Part shown: positions 34,195-42,670 of the stretch, piece by piece
Layout: each line of letters begins with the position of its first letter
How positions within the stretch are numbered: the first letter of the stretch is position 1
Assembly: GCF_030717945.1 (NCBI RefSeq)
Contig: NZ_JAVAIM010000001.1
Location: 2,417,131 to 2,481,130 of the forward strand
Source: Qipengyuania profundimaris
GTDB taxonomy: Bacteria; Pseudomonadota; Alphaproteobacteria; Sphingomonadales; Sphingomonadaceae
Length of the DNA: 64,000 bases
Direction of reading: 5' to 3'
Notes under the pieces: model-generated
The model's input: only the letters and a program-made list of their open reading frames with translations
What the model was told of the DNA's origin: nothing
Databases searched by the model: none
Program-made: the position numbers and the translations under genes

Positions 34195-35358
34195 TTACAT
34201 CGAGCGCGAGATCACCATTTTCATGACTTCATTCGAACCGCCGAAAATTCGAGTGATCCGGCTATCGCGATACATGCGCGCGATCGGGTAGTCGTTGATG
34301 AAACCTGCGCCGCCATGGAACTGAAGGCATTTGTCGACGACCTCGCCTTGCAGCTCGGTGACCCAATATTTGGCCATGCAGGCGGTCGGCACGTCGAGCT
34401 CGCCCTTGAGGTGCTTGGCGATGCAATCGTTCACGAACACCCGCGCCGCCGTGCCGCGCGCCTTGAGGTCGGCCATGACGAATTGTGTGTTCTGGAAGTC
34501 CCAGATCGTCTGGCCGAAGGCCTTGCGCCCCTTCACGAACTCCATCGTGGTTTCGAGTGCCTTCTCGATCCCGGTCATCGCGCCCATGGCAATAATGAGG
34601 CGTTCCTGCGGCAACTCGCCCATCAGCTGGTAGAAGCCCTTGCCTTCCTCCCCGCCGAGCACGTTTTCCGCTGGCACGAAGACATCGTCGAAGAACAATT
34701 CCGACGTATCCGCCGCATCGAGCCCGACCTTGTCGAGCTTCTTGCCACGCTGGAACCCTTCCGCGCCCTCGGTTTCAAGCAGCATGAGCGAAATGCCCTT
34801 CGCCCGCTCCTTGGGATCGGTCTTGGCGACAACGATGATGAAATCGGCGGTCTGGCCGTTGGAGATATAAGTCTTGGCCCCGTTGATGCGATAGCCATTG
34901 CCGTCCTTGAGAGCCGTCGTCGTGATGCTCTGGAGGTCGGAACCGACGCCGGGCTCGGTCATGGCGATTGCACTGACGAGCTCGCCAGTTACCAGCTTGG
35001 GGAGGTATTTCTTCTTCTGCTCTTCGGTACCGTGGCGCACGAGGTACGGCAGGATCACGGTATTGTGCAGGCTGGCCGCGAAACCTTCGACATTGTGCTT
35101 CGCCTGCTGGTCGATCACGACCATGTCGTGGCGAAAATCGCCGCCATGGCCGCCGTATTCTTCCGGCACCGACACGCCGAGCAGCCCGGCCTCGCCCGCC
35201 TCGTTCCAGAATTCGCGCTCGACCTGGCCGTTTTCGCGCCATTTCAGCACGCGTTTCTCCGGCGCGTGCTGCTGGTAGAATTTGCCGACGGCATCGGCGA
35301 AGATCGAGATTTCCTCGTCTTCCATGAATTCGGGCGGGGCTACGTCGATAACGGGCAT
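34195..35358 (-). CDS. Acyl-CoA dehydrogenase
   Basis: A 387-residue FAD-dependent acyl-CoA dehydrogenase. AIAMTEPGVGSDLQSITTTA and TYISNGQTADFIIVVAKTD form the FAD/substrate region, and the catalytic Glu is Glu377 in RIFGGSNEVMKMVIS. It resembles long-chain or branched acyl-CoA dehydrogenases used in beta-oxidation. GAGAGGA lies eight bases before the ATG. It is 39 bases downstream of the enoyl-CoA hydratase gene on the same strand, so the two are one beta-oxidation unit, divergent from the thiolase gene. Confidence 0.93.
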   Translation of the reverse strand: MPVIDVAPPEFMEDEEISIFADAVGKFYQQHAPEKRVLKWRENGQVEREFWNEAGEAGLLGVSVPEEYGGHGGDFRHDMVVIDQQAKHNVEGFAASLHNTVILPYLVRHGTEEQKKKYLPKLVTGELVSAIAMTEPGVGSDLQSITTTALKDGNGYRINGAKTYISNGQTADFIIVVAKTDPKERAKGISLMLLETEGAEGFQRGKKLDKVGLDAADTSELFFDDVFVPAENVLGGEEGKGFYQLMGELPQERLIIAMGAMTGIEKALETTMEFVKGRKAFGQTIWDFQNTQFVMADLKARGTAARVFVNDCIAKHLKGELDVPTACMAKYWVTELQGEVVDKCLQFHGGAGFINDYPIARMYRDSRITRIFGGSNEVMKMVISRSM

Positions 35359-35397
35359 TGTCTGGGTCCTCTCCGGTAATTCTATGTGCTGGCGGGC

Positions 35398-36159
35398 TTA
35401 CTTGCCCTTCCAGTTCGGCGCCCGCTTTTCGGCGAAAGCGGCGGCGCCTTCGCGCGCATCCTCGCTGACGAAGACCGGCGCAATAAGCTGGGTCTGGCGC
35501 TCGTAGCGCTCGTCCATCGGCCAGCCGCGCGATTCCTTGATGACTGCCTTCGAAACTTTGACGGCGAGCGGACCGTTGGCCACGATCTTCGCCGCGAGTT
35601 CCTTCGCGCCGTCGAGCGCCGAGCCATTGGTCACGCGGTTGATCAGGCCGAGTTCGTAAGCACGCGCGGCATCGATGAAGTCGCCGGTCAGCGCCAGTTC
35701 CATCGCGATCCGCTCGGGAATCTGGTCGGGCAGCATCATCACCCCGCCCGCCGCGGCGACCAGGCCGCGCTTCACTTCGGGAATGCCGAATTTCGCGCCG
35801 TCGTTGGCAACGACCAGATCGCAGGCGATCATCAGTTCGAGGCCGCCGGCCAGCGCATAGCCATCGACAGCGGCGATCAGAGGTTTCTTGGGCGGAGCCT
35901 GCACGACGCCGCCGAAACCGCGCCCCTCGACCACCGGGCTTTCACCGCGCAGGAAGCCCTTGAGGTCCATGCCGGAGCAGAAAGTGCCGCCCGCGCCGGT
36001 CAGGATACCGACCCGTAAATCATCCTCGCTGTCGAGCCGGTCCATCGCCGCGGCAATGCCCTTGGCCGCAGCCTTGGTCATCGCGTTCTTCGCATCGGGC
36101 CGGTTGATCGTGACGACCAGAATGCCGTCTTCCACGCTCGTGAGGACTTCCTCGGACAT
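35398..36159 (-). CDS. Enoyl-CoA hydratase/isomerase (crotonase family)
   Basis: A 253-residue crotonase-fold protein that hydrates trans-2-enoyl-CoA. Oxyanion-hole loops are AGGTFCSGMDLKGF and VDGYALAGGLELMIACDLVVA. The two Glu positions of classical hydratases correspond to the region GGLELMIAC and FGIPEVKRGL, of which the second Glu is present. The ATG preceded by GGAGAGAG is chosen, discarding a 29-codon in-frame extension that overlaps the thiolase leader. It is first in a two-gene unit with the acyl-CoA dehydrogenase. Confidence 0.92.
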   Translation of the reverse strand: MSEEVLTSVEDGILVVTINRPDAKNAMTKAAAKGIAAAMDRLDSEDDLRVGILTGAGGTFCSGMDLKGFLRGESPVVEGRGFGGVVQAPPKKPLIAAVDGYALAGGLELMIACDLVVANDGAKFGIPEVKRGLVAAAGGVMMLPDQIPERIAMELALTGDFIDAARAYELGLINRVTNGSALDGAKELAAKIVANGPLAVKVSKAVIKESRGWPMDERYERQTQLIAPVFVSEDAREGAAAFAEKRAPNWKGK

Positions 36160-36275
36160 CGGATTCTCTCTCCATTGCAATTCGAAACTTGTCTTGCGCC
36201 CTTGCTGCGGGAGGCTTACGCAAACGTCAACCGGCAATCGCCGCAAGAATCGCCAAACCGAGAGAGGAATACGCC

Positions 36276-37544
36276 GTGGCCGAAGCCTATATCATCGACG
36301 CAGTCCGCACCCCCCGCGGGATCGGCAAGCAGGGCAAGGGCGCGCTGGCGCACATGCACCCGCAGCATCTCGCTGCGACCTGCCTCAAGGCCATCAAGGA
36401 GCGCAACGACCTCGACACCGGCACGGTTGACGACGTGATCTGGTCGGTCAGCACGCAGGACGGCATGCAGGCCGGCGACATGGGCCGCATGGCGGCGCTC
36501 GACGCAGGTTTCGACATCACCTCTTCGGGCACGACGCTGGACCGCTTCTGCGGCGGCGGCATCACTTCGGTCGCCCTGGCGGCAGCGCAGGTGATGAGCG
36601 GCATGGAGGATTGCGTGGTCGCGGGCGGCACCGAAATGATGAGCCTCACCGCACAAATGTCCAAGGACAAGATGGCTGCCGGGCTGAAGCCGCCGATGAT
36701 GGGCAGCTATAACGAGCGGCTCCAGGCCAGCCACCCGCAGAGTCACCAGGGCGTTTGCGGCGATGCCATCGCCACGATGGAGGGCTTCACCCGCGAGGAG
36801 TTGGACGAGGTCGGCTATCGCAGCCAGCAACGCGCAGCCAAGGCGATCGAGGAAGGCCGCTTCGACAAGTCGGTGGTTCCGGTGAAAGACGACGAGGGCA
36901 ATGTCGTTCTCGACAAGGAGGAATATCCGCGCCCGCAGACCACGCGCGAAGGGCTGGCCGAGCTGGAACCCGCCTTCGCGAAGATCGCCAACGTCCCGCT
37001 CGACAAGAACGGCACGACGTTCGCCGGGCTAGTGAATGCGAAATACCCCGATCTGGAAATCAAGCACTTCCACCACGCGGGCAACAGCTCCGGTGTGGTC
37101 GATGGCGCCGCGGCCGTGCTGGTCGCCAGCAAGGACTACGCACAGAAGCATGGCTTGCAGCCTCGCGCGCGCATCGTGGCGACGGCGAACATGGGCGATG
37201 ATCCCACGCTGATGCTCAACGCGCCCGTGCCGGCAGCGAAGAAGGTGCTCGAAAAGGCCGGCCTGACCAAGGACGACATCGATCTTTACGAGATTAACGA
37301 GGCCTTCGCCGTCGTTGCCGCCAAGTTCGTGCGCGATCTCGACCTCGACTGGGACAAGGTGAACGTCAATGGCGGGTCCATCGCACTGGGCCACCCCATC
37401 GGCGCAACCGGATCGATCCTCATCGGCACCATGGTCGATGAGCTCGAACGGCAGGACAAGCGCTACGGCCTTGTCACCATGTGCGCGGCGGGCGGCATGG
37501 CGCCGGCGATCATCATCGAGCGTGTGGACGATTTCGTCGACTGA
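36276..37544 (+). CDS. Thiolase (acetyl-CoA C-acetyltransferase family)
   Basis: A 422-residue thiolase. The nucleophilic Cys92 lies in LDRFCGGGITSVALA, with HHAGNSSGVVDGAAAVLV, EINEAFAVVAAKF, GHPIGATG (His) and the second active Cys in VTMCAAGGMAPA. Start is a GTG with AGAGAGGA seven bases upstream; the ATG further upstream has no support. It is divergent from the enoyl-CoA hydratase/acyl-CoA dehydrogenase unit with 116 bases between starts, giving three enzymes of a beta-oxidation spiral side by side. The 3-hydroxyacyl-CoA dehydrogenase step is not encoded here. Confidence 0.94.
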   Translation: MAEAYIIDAVRTPRGIGKQGKGALAHMHPQHLAATCLKAIKERNDLDTGTVDDVIWSVSTQDGMQAGDMGRMAALDAGFDITSSGTTLDRFCGGGITSVALAAAQVMSGMEDCVVAGGTEMMSLTAQMSKDKMAAGLKPPMMGSYNERLQASHPQSHQGVCGDAIATMEGFTREELDEVGYRSQQRAAKAIEEGRFDKSVVPVKDDEGNVVLDKEEYPRPQTTREGLAELEPAFAKIANVPLDKNGTTFAGLVNAKYPDLEIKHFHHAGNSSGVVDGAAAVLVASKDYAQKHGLQPRARIVATANMGDDPTLMLNAPVPAAKKVLEKAGLTKDDIDLYEINEAFAVVAAKFVRDLDLDWDKVNVNGGSIALGHPIGATGSILIGTMVDELERQDKRYGLVTMCAAGGMAPAIIIERVDDFVD

Positions 37545-37553
37545 TCTTGCAGC

Positions 37554-37579
37554 GCGGCAGCGCGATTAGTCGCTGCCGC
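37554..37579. terminator. Hairpin between convergent thiolase and amylase genes
   Basis: GCGGCAGCG, 8-base loop, CGCTGCCGC, a perfect 9-bp stem spanning the short gap between the two stops. It could end transcription in both directions. No strong T-tract is present. Confidence 0.45.
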
Positions 37580-38972
37580 TCGCAAACAGGCGCCAGCCCC
37601 AGGCAGGCAGTTCGATTGTCTCGCCCTCGCCGATCGTCACTTCGCGGCGGAGCGGGAATTCGGCATAGGTCCCCACCGGCAAGCCGCTGGTCAGCCTTGC
37701 GCTGACCGGCCTGTCGCTCATGTTGAACAGGCCGAGGACCTTGTTGTCATCCTTCCGGCGGACCCATGAGAGCAATTGCTCGGGCGCGGAGTTCTCGACC
37801 TTCTGCATCCGCGCGCCCCACTGCCCGTTGTCGAGCGCGGGGTTCGACTTGCGGAACTCGATCAGCTGCTCGAGCAGAAGGCCGTAGATGCAGCCGCGCC
37901 CCTGGCTCCAATCGATCGCATCCTTTTCGAAGAATTCCAGCCGCTTGGCATTGCAGGCTTCCATGCCGTTGTGGATCAGTGGCAGCCCCTCGCCCGTGAA
38001 AGACAGCCCCGTCATCGCATAGAGCGCGTCGCCGTAGTTCTCGGCCATGGTGCCTTCCCACGCATTGCTGTCATGGTTCTCGATATAGGTCATGCGCATG
38101 GCTTCTTCGGGCCACAGGCTCTCGTTCTCGGCATAATAGCCGTAGAAGCTGGTCGCATTCCCCTTGCCCTGCGCGACGTTCTTCGTGGTGTTATGCCAGT
38201 CCCAGGCATAGGTCGCGTCGAACGCCTTCTGGTGGAACGCGGTTTCCTGCACCTCGCCCAGCATGAACACCGGGCGGATCGCGGTCAGCCGGTCGCGCAT
38301 GGTGTTCCAGAAATCGAGCGGGACATATCCGGCCACGTCGGCGCGGTATCCGTCGACACCGAACTCGCGGACCCAGTATTCCATCGCCTCGCCGACATGC
38401 TGGCGGACGCCGGGCTTGGTCCAGTCGAGGTCGATGATGTCGGACCAGTCCCACCATGGTGTCGGGCGGAAGTCGCCCTTCCAGTCCTTTTCGTACCAGT
38501 CGGGATGCTGCTGCGCGAGCTCGTTGTCCCATGCCGTGTGATTTGCGACGAGGTCGAGAATGACCTTGAACCCTTGCGCGTGCGCGGCATCGACGAAGGC
38601 GCGGAAATCCTCCTTCGTGCCGAACTCCGGATTTACGTCGTAATAGTCCTTCACCGAATACGGACTGCCGAGGCCGCCCTTGCGATTGACTTCGCCGATC
38701 GGGTGGATCGGCATGAACCACAGGATATCGACACCGAGTTCCTTCAGCCGGGGCAGCTGCTCCTGCGCTGCGGCGAATGTGCCTTCCTCTGTAAACTGGC
38801 GGGTATTGATCTGGTAGAGCACCGCCTTGCGCGACCATTCGGGATGCTCGATCTCGACCACGCTTTGCGGCTGCCAGGGCGAGGCGACATGATCGTCGGC
38901 AAGGGCCGGTGCAGTGCCGACGCCGGTGACGAGAAGGGTAAGCGCAGCGGCGCTTGCAAGAAGCTTAGGCAT
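37566..38972 (-). CDS. Exported GH13 alpha-amylase-family enzyme
   Basis: A 468-residue glycoside hydrolase of family 13 with a signal peptide ending APALA. The (beta/alpha)8 landmarks are DLVANHTAWDN, GVDGYRADVAG with nucleophile Asp212, FMLGEVQ with acid/base Glu240 and YIENHDSNAW with Asp301. A C-terminal beta-domain ends in PAWGWRLFAS. It should cleave alpha-1,4-glucans or maltooligosaccharides in the periplasm or outside. The ATG overlaps the upstream MFS transporter stop by eight bases; an earlier in-frame Met would spoil the signal peptide. It forms a two-gene unit with that transporter under the nearby LacI regulator. Confidence 0.93.
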   Translation of the reverse strand: MPKLLASAAALTLLVTGVGTAPALADDHVASPWQPQSVVEIEHPEWSRKAVLYQINTRQFTEEGTFAAAQEQLPRLKELGVDILWFMPIHPIGEVNRKGGLGSPYSVKDYYDVNPEFGTKEDFRAFVDAAHAQGFKVILDLVANHTAWDNELAQQHPDWYEKDWKGDFRPTPWWDWSDIIDLDWTKPGVRQHVGEAMEYWVREFGVDGYRADVAGYVPLDFWNTMRDRLTAIRPVFMLGEVQETAFHQKAFDATYAWDWHNTTKNVAQGKGNATSFYGYYAENESLWPEEAMRMTYIENHDSNAWEGTMAENYGDALYAMTGLSFTGEGLPLIHNGMEACNAKRLEFFEKDAIDWSQGRGCIYGLLLEQLIEFRKSNPALDNGQWGARMQKVENSAPEQLLSWVRRKDDNKVLGLFNMSDRPVSARLTSGLPVGTYAEFPLRREVTIGEGETIELPAWGWRLFASGSD

Positions 38973-40515
38973 TGGCGGTCTCCTGCGAATTTTCGCCGGG
39001 CACTTCGACCCGGAGCATGGCAAATGCGGCGAGCGCCCAAGCGGCGGCGGCGAACAGCATCGTCCAGATCGGATCGCCGGGGAAGAACGCCTTCATGACG
39101 CTGCCCATGACGGTCGCGACCAGCAGCTGCGGCACCACGATGAAGATGTTGAACAGGCCCATATAAATACCGAGCTTCGCCTGCGGCAGGCTGCTGGCGA
39201 GGATGGCGTATGGCATGGCGAGGATCGAGGCCCAGGCGATACCCTTCAATATCTCGCAGACGATCAGCAACGCGGGATCGCGCAGCACGAAATAGCCGAG
39301 GAAGCCTGCCGCGCCGAGGAGCAGGCAGGTCATGTGCGTTTTCGCCTTGCCGAGTTTGCGGCTCATCACGGGCAGCAGCGCGAGCGCGGCGATGGCAGCC
39401 ACACCGTTCTGCACGGTGTAGATCAGGTTCCACCAGTTCGCGCCCTCGTTATAGGCGGCGGTGGTCGGATCGGCGCTGCCGTAGAAATATTGCGACACGA
39501 TCGGCCCGGAATAGATCCACATTATGAAGAGCGCGGACCAGCTGAAGAACTGCACCAGCGCGAGGCGCTTCATCGTCTCCGGCATGCCCGAGAAATCGCC
39601 GACAATGCTCGACAGCATGTTTGCCGAACGGCCCTGCTTGGCCATGGAAATGGCAATGGCGCTAAGGAGGCCATACGTCGCCAGCAGGCCGCCGAGCAGG
39701 TAGATCTCCTTCTCCAGCCCGAGCGGCGCGACAAGCACTGCGACCACTGCGCCCGCTGCGACCCAGAGCAGGGCACTGCCGTAGCTCTTCGCCGCAAGGG
39801 CGCGCACAGGGGCCCCGGCCTCCACCGCGCGCTCCGCTTCGAAGCGCGCCATTTCCTCAGGGGAATATTCGCGCGTGGTTATCACCGTCCAGCCGATGGC
39901 GCAGAACAATGCGACTGCGCCCGCCCAAAAGCTCCAGCGGACCGTGTCCGGAATCTGGCCGGCGGGGGCGACATTGCTGACACCGAACTGCTCGAGCAGC
40001 CACGGGAAGATCGCCGCGACCACCGCGCCAGCCCCGATAAAGGCGGTCTGCACTGCATAGCCGGTCGCATGCTGCGACCTGTCGAGCATATCGCCCACGA
40101 AAGCGCGGAACGGCTCCATCGCGATGTTCAAGCTCGCATCGAGCACCCACAATAGCGCAGCGGCAAACAGCAAAGGCGCAGCGAAGGCTGGCGCAAGCGG
40201 CATCAGGAAGAGCGAAAGTGCGGCCAGCAAAGCGCCGGTCATGAAATAGGGCCGCCGCCTGCCGAACCGGTTCCACGTCTTATCCGACAGATGGCCGATG
40301 ATCGGTTGCACGACCAGCCCGGTCAGCGGCGCTGCGACCCACAGCGCAGGCAGATCGTCGAGCGAGGCACCGACCGTCTGGAAGATGCGGCTCATGTTCG
40401 AGTTCTGCAGCACGAAGCCGATCTGGATGCCGAAAAAGCCGAAGCTGATGTTGGCGAGCCCGCCCCAGCCCATATGCGGCTTGCGTGCGGCGTCCACCGC
40501 CGGTGTCGTGGCCAT
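38965..40515 (-). CDS. MFS sugar transporter, SLC45/maltose type
   Basis: A 516-residue major-facilitator protein with 12 or more helices. LSDKTWNRFGRRRPYF between helices 2 and 3 is the conserved loop of SLC45/sucrose-maltose carriers, and NISFGFFGIQIGFVLQNSNMSRIF is the typical first helix of this branch in TonB-loci of Caulobacterales, Sphingomonadales and Xanthomonadales. It probably imports maltose or maltooligosaccharides by proton symport. GAGGA lies nine bases upstream of the ATG. Two palindromic ATACG-type sites lie within 110 bases upstream, one overlapping the leader, consistent with LacI control. Confidence 0.9.
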   Translation of the reverse strand: MATTPAVDAARKPHMGWGGLANISFGFFGIQIGFVLQNSNMSRIFQTVGASLDDLPALWVAAPLTGLVVQPIIGHLSDKTWNRFGRRRPYFMTGALLAALSLFLMPLAPAFAAPLLFAAALLWVLDASLNIAMEPFRAFVGDMLDRSQHATGYAVQTAFIGAGAVVAAIFPWLLEQFGVSNVAPAGQIPDTVRWSFWAGAVALFCAIGWTVITTREYSPEEMARFEAERAVEAGAPVRALAAKSYGSALLWVAAGAVVAVLVAPLGLEKEIYLLGGLLATYGLLSAIAISMAKQGRSANMLSSIVGDFSGMPETMKRLALVQFFSWSALFIMWIYSGPIVSQYFYGSADPTTAAYNEGANWWNLIYTVQNGVAAIAALALLPVMSRKLGKAKTHMTCLLLGAAGFLGYFVLRDPALLIVCEILKGIAWASILAMPYAILASSLPQAKLGIYMGLFNIFIVVPQLLVATVMGSVMKAFFPGDPIWTMLFAAAAWALAAFAMLRVEVPGENSQETANA

Positions 40516-40516
40516 C

Positions 40517-40526
40517 GATACGTATC
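40517..40526. promoter_or_regulatory. Candidate LacI-type operator at the transporter start
   Basis: GATACGTATC, a perfect 10-bp palindrome centred on CG, lies between the Shine-Dalgarno and the start codon of the MFS gene. It shares the ATACGTAT core with the site before the TonB receptor. Binding here would block transcription elongation or translation start. Confidence 0.5.
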
Positions 40527-40608
40527 CTCAGTCCCTTGCGCGCGGATCTTGGCGTCCGCTCGACAATTAAGGCTGCTACGCTGGCATGGCGGCCCCTCTC
40601 CGCCAAGC

Positions 40609-40624
40609 ACGTATACGAATACGT
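40609..40624. promoter_or_regulatory. Candidate LacI-type operator upstream of the transporter
   Basis: ACGTATACGAATACGT has matching 6-bp arms (ACGTAT/ATACGT) with only the central A/A pair mismatched around CG. It sits 94 bases upstream of the MFS start, in the gap after the LacI gene stop, where a promoter operator would be expected. Confidence 0.55.
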
Positions 40625-40632
40625 AGAGGGCC

Positions 40633-41670
40633 TCAGAAGGCGGCGCTCGACCCGCGCACGATCAGTTTACCCGGGAGCTTGCGCGGCGGCAGGTCCCGAT
40701 CCTCGATCTGCGCGATGAGCGTTTCGACCAATGCCTGCCCGGCACCGCGAATGTCCTGCATCACCGTGGTCAACGGCGGTGTGGTGAGGCTGGCGGCGGG
40801 GATATCGTCGAACCCGACGACGGCGACATCGCCCGGCACGCTACGCCCCGCCTCTGCCAGCGCGCGCATGGCTCCGATCGCAATAAGGTCGCTGGCGGCG
40901 AAGATTGCATCGAAGGCTTTGCCGCTCGCCAGCAGCGCCTCGGCCGCAGCATGACCAGCTTCCTCGGTCGTAATTGCATCGAATTGCAGCTCGCGATCCG
41001 CCTCGATCCCCGACTCGCGAAGACTTTCGCACAAGCCCGCATAGCGCCCCGCGAATTCGGGATAGTGCTCGTCCGCGTGGCCCAAGAAGGCGACCGCCTT
41101 GCGTCCGCTTTGCGCAAGGTGCTGTCCGGCGAGCACACCAGCGGCATGATTGTCCGTCCCCACTGTCACGCCGCTGCTGTCGGACGACACCGACCCCCAG
41201 CGCGCGAAGTGCGTCCCTTGCTCCTCGAGCTGGTCGAGCCGCTTGCGATAAACGGTGTAATCGCCATAGCCGAGCAGGATGAGCCCATCGGCGCGGTGGC
41301 TGTCCTGATACTGGACGTGCCAGTCGTCTTCCATCCGCTGGAAGGAGATAAGCAAATCCAGCCCGCGATCTGCGCAAGCGCGCGTGATCGATCCCAGCAT
41401 GGCAAGGAAGAAGGGATTGATCATGCTCTCGTCGGGCGTCGGATCCTCGAAGAACAAAAGCGCGATCGTGTTCGACCGCTGCGAGCGCAGCGACGAAGCA
41501 TTCTTGTCGACGGTGTAATTGAGGTCGCGGGCGATTTGCTGGATGCGCTCGCGGGTCTTCGCGCTGACCGCCCGGTCGCCCCGCAAAGCGCGGCTCACGG
41601 TGGGCTGCGAGACCCCAGCCGCATAAGCTATGTCGAAGCTGGTCGGCCGACCTGTCGGCTTGCGACCCAT
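40633..41670 (-). CDS. LacI-family transcriptional regulator of the glucan locus
   Basis: A 345-residue LacI/GalR repressor. The N-terminal HTH is TSFDIAYAAGVSQPTVSRALRG, followed by the hinge helix and a periplasmic-binding-protein-like effector domain (LIFF-type strands: TIALLFFEDPTPDES, AVVGFDDIPAASLTTPPLTT). GGGAGGAG precedes the ATG. The long in-frame upstream extension lies in the divergent promoter region and is rejected. It is flanked by a sugar transporter/amylase unit on one side and the receptor/hydrolase unit on the other, so it most likely senses maltose or a related glucoside and represses both, as MalR/MalI-type members do. Confidence 0.94.
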   Translation of the reverse strand: MGRKPTGRPTSFDIAYAAGVSQPTVSRALRGDRAVSAKTRERIQQIARDLNYTVDKNASSLRSQRSNTIALLFFEDPTPDESMINPFFLAMLGSITRACADRGLDLLISFQRMEDDWHVQYQDSHRADGLILLGYGDYTVYRKRLDQLEEQGTHFARWGSVSSDSSGVTVGTDNHAAGVLAGQHLAQSGRKAVAFLGHADEHYPEFAGRYAGLCESLRESGIEADRELQFDAITTEEAGHAAAEALLASGKAFDAIFAASDLIAIGAMRALAEAGRSVPGDVAVVGFDDIPAASLTTPPLTTVMQDIRGAGQALVETLIAQIEDRDLPPRKLPGKLIVRGSSAAF

Positions 41671-41788
41671 CTCACTCCTCCCGGCCCGTCCTGACGAACC
41701 TTCGCTGGCGACCTTAGCAGGAGGCTGGGCGGAGGCAATCGCGCCGCAGTTCCATTCGCCGCCTTTTTGCCTGTATGGCGCGACAACA

Positions 41789-42481
41789 ATGACTAGCCCG
41801 CTCGCCCTGAATGCCAATGCACGGATTGCCACGCGCCATTTCGGCGAGGAACGGCAGCCACTGATCGAGGTGGACGATGCGCTGGTCGACGTGGACCTCG
41901 TGATCGAAATCGCCGCGCGCCATCGTTTCACACAGCATGGAGAATTCTATCCCGGCGTGCGCGCGCCGGTTTCCGAAGCGATCTCGATGCCATTGGTCGA
42001 GCCGTTGCTACCCCGCATCGCAGAGGAATTCGCCCTTGCTCGCATGCCTCTTTATCGCGAGTGCTATCTCAGCCTCGTAACCCAGCCACCATCCGGCCTT
42101 GCGCCGATCCAGCGCCTGCCGCATTTCGATGGGGTCGAGGATGAACGGATTGCCGTGTTGCTATATCTCGACCGGGCGGAACGCGGGGGCACGGGGTTCT
42201 ATCGCCAGCGGGCCACAGGCTTCGAGAGCGTCGATGCGACGAGGTTCGAAAGCTATCGATCGAAGCTGGAGCAGGGGATCGACAAAGTCGGCCTGCCAGC
42301 CGCGAGCTATATCTCCGGCGACACCGAACTCTTCGAGCACGTCCACCGCATCGAAGGGCGCTTCAACGCGATGGCGATCTACCGCGGTAACACGCTGCAT
42401 TGCGCCGATCTGCCGGGCGATTTCGCGCCCGATCTTGATCCGCGCACCGGCCGCCTGACACTCAATCTGTTCCTCTCCTGA
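41789..42481 (+). CDS. DUF6445-family protein
   Basis: A 230-residue protein of a family (DUF6445) often found next to TonB receptors and PF04820 flavoproteins. YLSLVTQPPSGLAPIQRLPHFDGVEDERIAVLLYLD contains an H-x-D dyad, GGTGFYRQRATGFE follows, and a distal RGNTLHCADLPGDFAPDLDPRTGRLTLNLFL contains a His and Arg. An H-x-D...H...R arrangement with RLTLNLF recalls Fe(II)/2-oxoglutarate dioxygenases of the SM-20/prolyl-hydroxylase type; that enzymatic role is my inference. It is divergent from the LacI gene and upstream of the receptor on the same strand. Confidence 0.75.
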   Translation: MTSPLALNANARIATRHFGEERQPLIEVDDALVDVDLVIEIAARHRFTQHGEFYPGVRAPVSEAISMPLVEPLLPRIAEEFALARMPLYRECYLSLVTQPPSGLAPIQRLPHFDGVEDERIAVLLYLDRAERGGTGFYRQRATGFESVDATRFESYRSKLEQGIDKVGLPAASYISGDTELFEHVHRIEGRFNAMAIYRGNTLHCADLPGDFAPDLDPRTGRLTLNLFLS

Positions 42482-42534
42482 CCGAGCCCAAAAGTTGTGA
42501 CATTTCGGCGACGGGCGGCCCCCGCCGCCGCATT

Positions 42535-42550
42535 GCGTATACGTATGCTC
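42535..42550. promoter_or_regulatory. Candidate LacI-type operator upstream of the TonB receptor
   Basis: GCGTATACGTATGCTC contains the perfect core ATACGTAT centred on CG, with partial symmetry beyond it (G/C pairs at outer positions). It sits about 120 bases before the receptor start in a 189-bp gap. The core is identical to the site at the transporter start. Confidence 0.55.
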
Positions 42551-42670
42551 ACTAGCTGACCGCCCAGTTTGCGACCTATCCAGACGGTGAACAGGCTGCC
42601 GCTGAGCCGCCTGTCGGGATTAGGATTCGGTCCGGGACTCCACACAAGCCGGGCCATTGGGAGAGAAATC

